Below, piece by piece: positions 25,489 to 32,837 of a stretch of DNA of 34,842 bases (within the stretch, counting starts at the first letter, position 1; each line of letters starts with the position of its first letter). The stretch is taken from the NCBI GenBank assembly GCA_900545665.1, contig UQZU01000023.1:1-34842 (forward strand). Reading direction: 5' to 3'. Made by a program: the position numbers and the translations under genes. The stretch comes from an uncultured Collinsella sp. (GTDB lineage: Bacteria; Actinomycetota; Coriobacteriia; Coriobacteriales; Coriobacteriaceae). The notes under the pieces were generated by a model. That model saw only the letters and a list, made by a program, of their open reading frames with translations. It had not been told where the DNA came from and ran no database searches.

Positions 25489-28400
25489 ATGAAGATCAAG
25501 AACAGAAATCGAGGTGTGCTCAGCAGGCTGATTGCCGTCGCGGCGATTGCCCTTTGCTGCGTTATGGTGCTGCCAGCGGTGGCGCATGCCGAGGGTAAAA
25601 CCGAATTCCACATCAAAAACGAGGCTGACTTTTTGTCGTGCGTGGCGCTTTCGCGCGAGCGCGACACGCGCGATTGGCACGTCTATCTCGATAACGATAT
25701 TGAGCTCGATGGTGAGGACATGAAGACCATCGTCTCAAACACGGTCAAGCACCTCTCCTTTGGCAATAAGGAGCATCCCTTTAGGGGCGTTTTCGATGGC
25801 CAGAACCACACCGTTAAAGGTCTGGACTACGCCAACAATATGTTGGATCCCGAGCGCGATACGGGCTTTTTTGCCGAGACCGATGGCGCTACCATCAAGA
25901 ACTTCCTGGTCAAGGATGCCAACATTTGGGCTGACTTTCGCGGCGGCATTATCGTGGGCAAGGCCGTCAACACTCGCTTCGAAAACGTTATGGTCATGGA
26001 GAGCACCCTGCACGTTACGTGCGCCAACAACATGCTCAACGTGATTACCAATGCGGGCTTTGAGGGGGGCCTGATTGCCGGCGAACTCGACGGCTGCACG
26101 CTCTACAACTGCGAGGTCCGTGGTGGTCGCGCCGTTAACAACACGACTTCGGGTGTACAGGCAATCGGTGGCGAGGGCCTGTATATGGCGGCGTTTGCCG
26201 GCTACGTTAAGAACTCGACCATCGAGTATTGCCGCGTGACGCCTACGCGCAAAAAGGATGGCTCGATTGCCGAGAAGGGCATGACCGACGTCACCAATAA
26301 ATACGATGTGGCCATTGGCGCCCTGGGCGGCAACAACGTGTACGCCTCGGGTTTTGTGGGCTGTATGGCGGGTAACGCCAAGATTATCGACTGCTTCTCG
26401 ACGGCGCAGTGCTACAGCTATGCCGCGTCGTACGTGGGCGTCATTTCCGTGACGCGCGCGTGGACAGGCGGACTGGCGGGCCGTATTTTAACCGAAGAAG
26501 GCAATGAGCTTGTCCGAAGCCACTTTGCGGGCGATCTGAGCTCGCGTCAGTACAACCCCATCGCCGTGATCCCCATTATTCAAAACGATGTGAACCTGGG
26601 CGGTATTGCTGCACGCGCCAACAAGGGCGACGCCACGGTCACCGAGTGCTACTTTAAGCCGAGCGTGAGCCTTTCTGGCAATAGCCAGGGCAATCCTGCC
26701 AAAAAGAAGATCCCTTCGTTTGGCGGCGACGGTACCACCAAGGGCGACAGCTATGGTCCGTGGGATGACGAGCGCTACATCACGCGTGAGCTATGGGAAG
26801 AGCACGACTACGACTTCTGTGCCGGTACCATGCGCTCGACCGCTAACGACGATGCCCTGGGTGGCCAGCACACCAATGAGTGGGCGATGGATTACAAGCT
26901 GAATATCCCCGTGCATGGCCAGAGCGTTAAGGCGACGATTGATTTTCCCGGCGCGGGCACCGCGACAATCGAGGCGACCAAACTCGGTATTGATCAGAAG
27001 ACCACGGATCCGTACACCTTTGCCGTGAGCGCCGTGCTGGCGGGAACGGCTCAGGGCTTGGCCCAGGGCGATACGTCGGTGACGTTTAAGCAGGAGACCT
27101 CTGCAAGGCCTGAGGGGCTGAGCGAGGCGAACGGCGGCTACCGCTTTATGGGCTGGTTCCGCGAGCCCGACGTGCGTGTGAACCGAATTGGACAAGACAA
27201 CAGCTGGTTTGACGGCAAGACCGATGACGCTGCGGTGAAGGATGGCAAGCGCGTTCAGGACAACACGAAGCACGAGACGACGTCTAGCTACACTGCCGAC
27301 AACGCGAAAGGGGCCAAGGCTTTTAAGGGCAATGACCTGTTTATCGCTTCGTACGAAGCGCAGATGCTGTTCTACAACGTAAATGGTGAGACGCTCAATT
27401 GGGAAGACGGCAAGGCACATGATAAGTCGACGGACTGGTACCGCTATGGCGTCGGCCTGAAGCCTGCCGCCCCGGCCGCTCGCGGCGGCTTGCCGGGCAG
27501 TGCAACGTTTATCGGTTGGACCACACGGCCCAGCAACGAGGAGGGGATGAACGGTGGCTATGCCGCCATCACCTCGACTAAGTTAGCCGATCTTAAAAAT
27601 CAGGGAGCTTTTTATCCTGCGGGTAGCGAGATCACTGTTGTCCGTCCAACTGATTTCTACCCGGTCTACAGCGACTACGGCTCGAACATCATAACGGTGT
27701 TCGAGGGCAATGAGCAGGACGAAATCGACAATAAGACTCTGCGCGACGGTGTGGGCAAAACTAACGTTAAGGTTGAGACTGCAAAAGATGGCACAAGCGC
27801 GTATACCGTGCAGGTGCTCGATGTATCCGACAAAGCTATATCCGAGGACGGCAAGCTGCCCGAAGGGTATCGCTTCTTGGGCTGGTATGAAAACAAGCAG
27901 AATGCAGATGGGTCCGAGGTCGAGGTGCGCGTAAGCCGCGACCCAAGCTATAAGCTTCCCGCCAGCGTCGATCTGACCGTCCCGCACACCTATACGGCGC
28001 GCTTTGAGTATCGCGTGGATTATTACGTCTGCGCGTACGCGAACGATGAATACACGAATTCGGAACTCCTTTGCTCTGTATGGAACGAGTACAAAACACC
28101 GTTTAACGAGCAGGTTGGTACAAGCTATGTTCGAGAAAACGTGGTTCACTGGGGTTCCGAGCACGTTAATCATGGCGACAAGAATGTCTATAAGGGCGAG
28201 TGCGCAGAGGGATACTACGACAACAATACGCTAATCGTGGCCCCCATGAGCGCATATTCGCATAACGTGAGAAACGATACGGGGGCGGATACCCTAAAGA
28301 ATGTCCTTGTGGATACAGATTTCCCAGGTTCTGGAACGTTTGACGAGGAAAAGGTTATTAATGCGTTGCAGTACACGTTTAAGCCATCTAGCGATCGTTA

Positions 28401-30981
28401 TAGCTTGAAGTTTTGGACGCTTGAGAGAATCGGCGGTCGATGGACATATCTCAATACTCCTGAAAAGAAGAATACCGTAAAGGCTTCAATCAATTACACT
28501 TCGAAATACCGCATGCGTGCGATGGTGACGACGCGCGTCGATTTTTATAAGAAAGATGGCACGGTCTGCAAGGAAACGACACGTCGCTACGAGAGTAATT
28601 TGCTCCAAAAGAAGAGTGGCGAAGAGGATCCTCATTACACATACAAGTATCCATTCATCTATACGAATGATACGGTTGATAAGAATTCCGGCGGGGACAG
28701 CGACACAATTACAGATCCCAATCTGACCCTCGAGTCTTCTCCGACCGATGCGGAGATGGCGGTGTCGGGCTATAAGTTCCTGGGCTGGATCTCTACGGCT
28801 GAGGTCGAGAAGGGCTCTCCCGTCTGGAACTATATCTACGATGTCGCCAACGACCCCTATGTGACGAGCGATCCGGAAAAGGCGTCGCCATACTTGGCGA
28901 CGGATGACTCCAAGGTCACCCAGTGGCAGGATGCCTATCCCGTCTACGCAAAGTACGACGTCAGCTATACCACCAACCTGCATCGCGCAGGTTTTGAGGG
29001 CACTTCTGAAGTCAATGTGCCCAAGTACGACATCGTTCCCGTTATCAATGCGGGCACCGAACCTGCTACGGCAACGGTGACTCCTGATATCGCAACGACG
29101 GTATACAAGTCCGGCGACGAGTTATACAAGCTAAATAAGGTCGAGATCGAACTTCCGAACGGGGAGGTTAAAGAGCTCGAATCTAACGGCAATAACTCGT
29201 ATTCCTATCCGGTTGAGCCCGGCGGGGCCTATACATTTGTGGCGTACTATTCGCCGTTGGCGGTCGTGTACCATCTCAATGCCTCGGAAGTGGACGGCAA
29301 AGTTGCTCAGCAGGGCGATATGCTCGGCAGCCTTGATGGCGGCATCCCGAAGCCTACTTATGACGTCAGCACTATTGATGCGGATACGGGAGGTGCGTTC
29401 AACGCCTTCGTGGGCTGGACGGAAACCCAGCCGGCACCTGGCAAGGGCTATGTCGTTTGGTCGGACGGCCTTCCCATGGTGAATAAAAACACCGTGGTCA
29501 AGGCACCTATGGAACTATATCCGGTTTATCGCCCCAGTGCAGTCAAGGTCCAATCGAATATCGATGGCAATCTGGAAAACCCCGGTTCCGTGCGCTCCCT
29601 TTCGCGCACCGACTTTGGCGATCAGATTTCGCTGGAGGTAAAAGCTGCAACCGAGGTTGTTGACAAAGACGGCACCAAGTACGACTTTGTCGGCTGGTCG
29701 AGCGACTATGTCAATGACGGGCAGTACAGCCTGATGACTGACGATGAGAAGTATCCCCTTGAGGGCAATGAGCCTTTTAAGAGTGTGACCTACACCGCGG
29801 TGTATAAGATCACGCCGTACAAGGTGCGCTATCACGGTGTCGACGGGTCGGTCATCTTTACGGCGACGGTCGACTCGGGCGACGGGCGTGCGACGGGCGC
29901 GGGTTTCGTTCATGACGTCGATGTTCCCAAGATGGATGAGAGCGGAAAACCGGTCTATGACAACGACGGCAATCCAGAGACGGAGAAAAAGTCCGTGGCA
30001 TACGACCCGGACGCCCACTCCAAGATCGTCGCGCTGCTCGATGAACAGACGGCTACTAGCGGTGACGTACGTGAGCTCTTCCTGGAGTGGCGATATGTGC
30101 CTGCCGATGGCACTGCGAAGTCCTGGAATGAGTTTAAGGGCGAGCCGGTTAAGGGCGACATGGACCTGTATCCCGTGACATATCGCGTGGTCGCCAAGGA
30201 TACATCCGACCCCGAGAACCACGTAACCATGACCACCGCGCAGCTTAAATGGCTGCTCGATCCCAACGCCGCCAACACAGTCGACAACAGCGCCGACAAA
30301 GCACCCTTTAAGGTCTGCTTTGCTGAGCCGTTTATGGGAACGCAGCTGACCGTTACGGTGACGCAGGCGAGCTACGGCCCTGGTACAGAGGGCGTTACCG
30401 CGGAGGAAAAGCCCGTAAACGGCAAGTTAGTCTCGCTCTACAGCTTGGGCTCGGGTAACGGTTCGTTCGACTTGGCCAACCGCCTGGAGTCCAAGAAGAC
30501 GGGCGAAGGCAAGCAAGGCGACGGCAATGCCGTGTTCGACTTCGCCAAGACCCATGCGCTGACGATCGTCAAAAAGACCACCGATGCTAGTGCCATGGGA
30601 CAGACGTTCCGCTTTAAGGTGACGAAGACGGCGGAGGGAGCCTCTCCCGAGACGCGCGTGGCCGAGGTGAAGGTCGATAAGCGGCAGCAGGAAAACGGTG
30701 AGACCTGGTATGTCGGCAGCGTGCAATTTGCCGCGCCGGCGGGTTTCTATACCGTCGAGGAAGATACGGCTTGGGCATGGCGCTACGAGGACGAGCTGAG
30801 CACGCCGGGCAAGGCGCCCGGTAAATCTGCCGAGCTGACGATTTCGTCTGCTTCGAGCGCGGGCGATGCGGTGGTGACGTGCGTCAACACGCGCGCGAAG
30901 GACAAATGGGTCGATGGCGGCTCGCGTGCCAAGAATGTTTGGGAAAACGGCACGCTGTGGAGGGAGGACAAGGATGACTAA
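25489..30981 (+). CDS. large secreted adhesin: beta-helix domain plus InlB-type repeats (1830 aa)
   Basis: A Sec signal peptide (about 1-34, ending AHA). Residues about 40-420 resemble a right-handed beta-helix with GLUG-like coils (FRGVFDGQNHTVKGL, GFFAETDGATIKNFLVKDA, GGLIAGELDGCTLYNC). From about 490 on there are several Listeria/Bacteroides (InlB-B-like) repeats, each with an F-x-GW core: near residues 551, 673, 794, 1095, 1306 and 1399, with weaker copies near 974 and 1530. Near residue 1690 a Cna-B-like domain (HALTIVKKT, YTVEED, VTCVNTR) has Lys, Glu and Asn placed for an isopeptide bond. The protein ends LWREDKDD with no sorting signal or membrane anchor, so it is probably held by the fibre proteins. 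It is translated from ATG25489 with GGAGG (25473-25477) inside the previous gene, and overlaps the next gene by 8 bp. Probably the adhesive tip or stalk. Confidence 0.86.
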   Translation: MKIKNRNRGVLSRLIAVAAIALCCVMVLPAVAHAEGKTEFHIKNEADFLSCVALSRERDTRDWHVYLDNDIELDGEDMKTIVSNTVKHLSFGNKEHPFRGVFDGQNHTVKGLDYANNMLDPERDTGFFAETDGATIKNFLVKDANIWADFRGGIIVGKAVNTRFENVMVMESTLHVTCANNMLNVITNAGFEGGLIAGELDGCTLYNCEVRGGRAVNNTTSGVQAIGGEGLYMAAFAGYVKNSTIEYCRVTPTRKKDGSIAEKGMTDVTNKYDVAIGALGGNNVYASGFVGCMAGNAKIIDCFSTAQCYSYAASYVGVISVTRAWTGGLAGRILTEEGNELVRSHFAGDLSSRQYNPIAVIPIIQNDVNLGGIAARANKGDATVTECYFKPSVSLSGNSQGNPAKKKIPSFGGDGTTKGDSYGPWDDERYITRELWEEHDYDFCAGTMRSTANDDALGGQHTNEWAMDYKLNIPVHGQSVKATIDFPGAGTATIEATKLGIDQKTTDPYTFAVSAVLAGTAQGLAQGDTSVTFKQETSARPEGLSEANGGYRFMGWFREPDVRVNRIGQDNSWFDGKTDDAAVKDGKRVQDNTKHETTSSYTADNAKGAKAFKGNDLFIASYEAQMLFYNVNGETLNWEDGKAHDKSTDWYRYGVGLKPAAPAARGGLPGSATFIGWTTRPSNEEGMNGGYAAITSTKLADLKNQGAFYPAGSEITVVRPTDFYPVYSDYGSNIITVFEGNEQDEIDNKTLRDGVGKTNVKVETAKDGTSAYTVQVLDVSDKAISEDGKLPEGYRFLGWYENKQNADGSEVEVRVSRDPSYKLPASVDLTVPHTYTARFEYRVDYYVCAYANDEYTNSELLCSVWNEYKTPFNEQVGTSYVRENVVHWGSEHVNHGDKNVYKGECAEGYYDNNTLIVAPMSAYSHNVRNDTGADTLKNVLVDTDFPGSGTFDEEKVINALQYTFKPSSDRYSLKFWTLERIGGRWTYLNTPEKKNTVKASINYTSKYRMRAMVTTRVDFYKKDGTVCKETTRRYESNLLQKKSGEEDPHYTYKYPFIYTNDTVDKNSGGDSDTITDPNLTLESSPTDAEMAVSGYKFLGWISTAEVEKGSPVWNYIYDVANDPYVTSDPEKASPYLATDDSKVTQWQDAYPVYAKYDVSYTTNLHRAGFEGTSEVNVPKYDIVPVINAGTEPATATVTPDIATTVYKSGDELYKLNKVEIELPNGEVKELESNGNNSYSYPVEPGGAYTFVAYYSPLAVVYHLNASEVDGKVAQQGDMLGSLDGGIPKPTYDVSTIDADTGGAFNAFVGWTETQPAPGKGYVVWSDGLPMVNKNTVVKAPMELYPVYRPSAVKVQSNIDGNLENPGSVRSLSRTDFGDQISLEVKAATEVVDKDGTKYDFVGWSSDYVNDGQYSLMTDDEKYPLEGNEPFKSVTYTAVYKITPYKVRYHGVDGSVIFTATVDSGDGRATGAGFVHDVDVPKMDESGKPVYDNDGNPETEKKSVAYDPDAHSKIVALLDEQTATSGDVRELFLEWRYVPADGTAKSWNEFKGEPVKGDMDLYPVTYRVVAKDTSDPENHVTMTTAQLKWLLDPNAANTVDNSADKAPFKVCFAEPFMGTQLTVTVTQASYGPGTEGVTAEEKPVNGKLVSLYSLGSGNGSFDLANRLESKKTGEGKQGDGNAVFDFAKTHALTIVKKTTDASAMGQTFRFKVTKTAEGASPETRVAEVKVDKRQQENGETWYVGSVQFAAPAGFYTVEEDTAWAWRYEDELSTPGKAPGKSAELTISSASSAGDAVVTCVNTRAKDKWVDGGSRAKNVWENGTLWREDKDD

Positions 30982-31543
30982 GCGCAAGCGGATCGTTGCC
31001 CTCCTTGTCGGCGTCCTCCTTTTGGCCGGCGTCGTCGGCACCTTTGCGTGGCTTTCGGTTACGGGCGTGCTGGTCAACGAGTTTGGCTTTGGCTCGGTGG
31101 CGCCTTCGGTGGACGAGACGTTCAAGGACAACGTGAAAAGGGATGTCTCGGTAAAAAACACGGGCTCGGCTCCGGCATACCTGCGTGTCGCGGTGGATAT
31201 CTACTGGCAGGATAAGGATGGCGCGCGCCTGTGGGATGAGCCGGTTGCCGGCACCGACTACACCATTGAGTGGGGCGATAAAGGCGATGCCGCCGCCACT
31301 AACAGCCCTTCGTCTTGGGTTCTTGCGAGCGACGGGTTCTACTACTGGACGTCTTCTGTTAAGCCGCTCGACAAGACGGGCGTGCTCATCAAGAGCGTGT
31401 CCGAGAAGAAGGCAGATGGTAAAAACCTAGTCGTCGACATTTCGACCCAGGCGATTCAGTCCACGCCCGACGATGCGGTCACCGAGGCATGGAAATGTAC
31501 GGTCAATGATGGCGTGCTGGTGCCGCCACATGGAGGTGCGTGA
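30974..31543 (+). CDS. SipW-type signal peptide protein, TasA-like, second minor subunit
   Basis: 189 aa. A basic N-terminus (TKRKR), a hydrophobic core and GTFAWLS (residues 22-28) form a SipW-type signal peptide. The mature domain has VKRDVSVKNTGSAPAYLRVAVDIYW, the same N-x-G then Y-(V/L)-R pattern as the 24838-25485 protein, followed by DGFYYWTS and a C-terminal DISTQAIQSTPDDAVTEAW that parallels DIDVQAVQAKNQQANDTVLD there. I conclude these two are paralogous. The start overlaps the previous gene by 8 bp with AGGGAGG upstream (30961-30967). No anchor. It likely links the giant adhesin to the fibre or wall protein. Confidence 0.83.
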   Translation: MTKRKRIVALLVGVLLLAGVVGTFAWLSVTGVLVNEFGFGSVAPSVDETFKDNVKRDVSVKNTGSAPAYLRVAVDIYWQDKDGARLWDEPVAGTDYTIEWGDKGDAAATNSPSSWVLASDGFYYWTSSVKPLDKTGVLIKSVSEKKADGKNLVVDISTQAIQSTPDDAVTEAWKCTVNDGVLVPPHGGA

Positions 31544-31545
31544 GT

Positions 31546-32244
31546 ATGGCGTTCCTGATTCGCAAAGGCGTTACGCGCTCCTTGCGTTGCATGGTCGCGG
31601 CCATTCTCTGCGTGGTCGCGCTCGCCGTTCCCGCCCGCGCGTTTGCCGATACTCCCGCGATTGCCTATGACGGAAATGCGCGCCAGCTGACGGTAACGGG
31701 GGCGACGGGCTCCTCGGGGGAGCCCGATCTGTTTCCCGCCTTTAAAGATCTGATGCCCGGCGATGCACGCGAGCAGCAGATCGAGGTTCGTGCCACGGGC
31801 GTAAAGTCCCAGGTACGCGTGTTTGTGCGGGCCGTTGTCGATCACGAGACGGCACATCTGCTGTCGCCCATTACCTTAACGGCGTCGGCTGGCGATGCGT
31901 CTGACGGTTGGCTCCAGACGGGAACGCCGGGCAGCGTGTTCGCCTATCCCACGCAGGTCGCCACGTTCACGAGCGATGGCAGCACGGTGCTCAATCTGCA
32001 ACTAAGTGTCCCGACGTCGGTGGGCAACGAGCTTGCCGACGCGAGCAAGAGCATTCGCTGGGAGATCACCGCCGAGGACGATGGCGAGAAGATTCCCGTA
32101 CAACCTGCTGGCAGTAAGAGCCCCGGTCTGTTTGGCCTGGCGGCAACCGGCGACAGCACGCTCACATTGCTTTTGATGTTGCTGACGCTTGCAATCATCG
32201 CTTTTATGGCCGCGCTGCTTTTGTCCCGGAGGAATAAGCGCTAG
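31546..32244 (+). CDS. wall-anchored protein with LAATG sorting signal, fibre anchor candidate
   Basis: 232 aa. An ordinary Sec signal peptide (about 1-34, ending RAFA), not the SipW type. The mature beta-rich domain contains LMPGDAREQQIEVRATG and VRVFVRAVVD, echoing the PGD and YVR strands of TasA-like partners. The C-terminus has L198-A-A-T-G202-D, a hydrophobic helix (about 206-226) and SRRNKR: a sortase substrate of the LAxTG type. As the last gene and the only anchored product, it fits the base that fixes the fibre to peptidoglycan. ATG31546 has GGAGG (31532-31536) 9 nt upstream; GTG31540, which overlaps the previous stop, is too close to it. The sortase must be encoded elsewhere. Confidence 0.85.
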   Translation: MAFLIRKGVTRSLRCMVAAILCVVALAVPARAFADTPAIAYDGNARQLTVTGATGSSGEPDLFPAFKDLMPGDAREQQIEVRATGVKSQVRVFVRAVVDHETAHLLSPITLTASAGDASDGWLQTGTPGSVFAYPTQVATFTSDGSTVLNLQLSVPTSVGNELADASKSIRWEITAEDDGEKIPVQPAGSKSPGLFGLAATGDSTLTLLLMLLTLAIIAFMAALLLSRRNKR

Positions 32245-32262
32245 GTCCATCTTCTAAACGCA

Positions 32263-32289
32263 ACGCCCTCCCGGGCGGGCGTCCCTTTA
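32263..32289 (+). terminator. weak terminator after the fibre cassette
   Basis: ACGCCC (32263-32268) pairs with GGGCGT (32277-32282), followed by CCCTTTA. A short GC-rich stem with a poor T-run, 18 bp after the last gene. Confidence 0.45.
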
Positions 32290-32325
32290 TTGATAGAAGG
32301 CCTAATAAGCGGATATTCCATGTCC

Positions 32326-32369
32326 GGATGCATCCAGAGCGGGACGGGCTTTCCGGATGGGCGGGGTTT
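32326..32369 (+). repeat. 44-bp direct repeat, right copy flanking the fibre cassette
   Basis: Starts GGATGCATCCAGAGCGGGAC and matches 22973-23016 at 39 of 44 bases in the same orientation. It leads straight into the hairpin array that begins at 32370. Confidence 0.8.
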
Positions 32370-32604
32370 CGGAAAGTGTGTCCCAGAATCGGCGCTCAGA
32401 GTGGTCCCCACTTTCCGGTTGATGTCTTGTCCGGAAACTATGTCCCGGAATTAAGGCTTGGAATGGGATGCACTTTCCGGTTTAGAGCCTTAGCGGAAAG
32501 TGCGACCCGGAATTTACTCTTGAAGTGGGATGCACTTTCCCAACAGGCCCTCAAGCGGAAACTGCGTCCTATTCCGAAGGCAGATTCCGGGACACACTTT
32601 CCGC
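32370..32604. repeat. tandem array of four imperfect hairpins, period about 62 bp
   Basis: Units at 32370-32417, 32431-32480, 32493-32541 and 32555-32604. Each has a left arm close to GCGGAAAGTGTGTCCCGGAA and a right arm ending CACTTTCCGC or CACTTTCCGG, with a 7-14 nt centre. Unit starts are 61-62 bp apart. The arms differ by a few bases between units, often with compensating or near-compensating changes. No reading frame or promoter is evident within it. It is neither a CRISPR array (units are self-complementary and spacers are short and not unique-length) nor a recognised IS. Confidence 0.75.
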
Positions 32605-32634
32605 AAACAAAGAAGGCCACATAACGCGGCCTTC
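32603..32634 (-). terminator. terminator on the minus strand
   Basis: GAAGGCC (32612-32618) pairs with GGCCTTC (32628-32634). Read on the minus strand the stem is followed by TTTGTTTG (32604-32611). It is oriented to stop transcripts coming from the LTA-synthase-like gene. Confidence 0.5.
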
Positions 32635-32687
32635 GACTTATGTATGTTACGGATACCCCCATGACAAGCCGTGCTCCAACAACAAGG

Positions 32688-32817
32688 CGTCTGTCCGGGC
32701 GGAGGCATGTAAGGTTCATCGCGAGTTCCGCACGCAAAGGGGGCCACTTAATGTGGCCCCCGTCTTGCGCAGGACTGTCCGAGCAGGGAACCTTACATAC
32801 CTCCGCCCGGACAGACG
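32688..32817. repeat. 130-nt nested hairpin between convergent genes
   Basis: Outer arms 32688-32717 and 32788-32817 (beginning CGTCTGTCCGGGCGGAGG) are 30 bp with one mismatch. Inside, GGGGGCCAC and GTGGCCCCC (about 32742-32765) form a second stem, with GCAA/TTGC extensions. It lies 20 bp from the stop codon of the minus-strand gene. It could end transcription from both sides, or be a dispersed palindromic element. Confidence 0.75.
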
Positions 32818-32837
32818 TTTCAGTTATGAGCGACCCG

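Noticed and set aside
22973..32369. Classical insertion sequence, integron or prophage around the fibre cassette
   Set aside because: No transposase, integrase or phage gene is visible; only the direct repeats suggest mobility.
32370..32604. CRISPR array
   Set aside because: The repeated parts are two arms of a hairpin separated by a short variable centre, there are no distinct spacers of constant length, and no cas gene is present.
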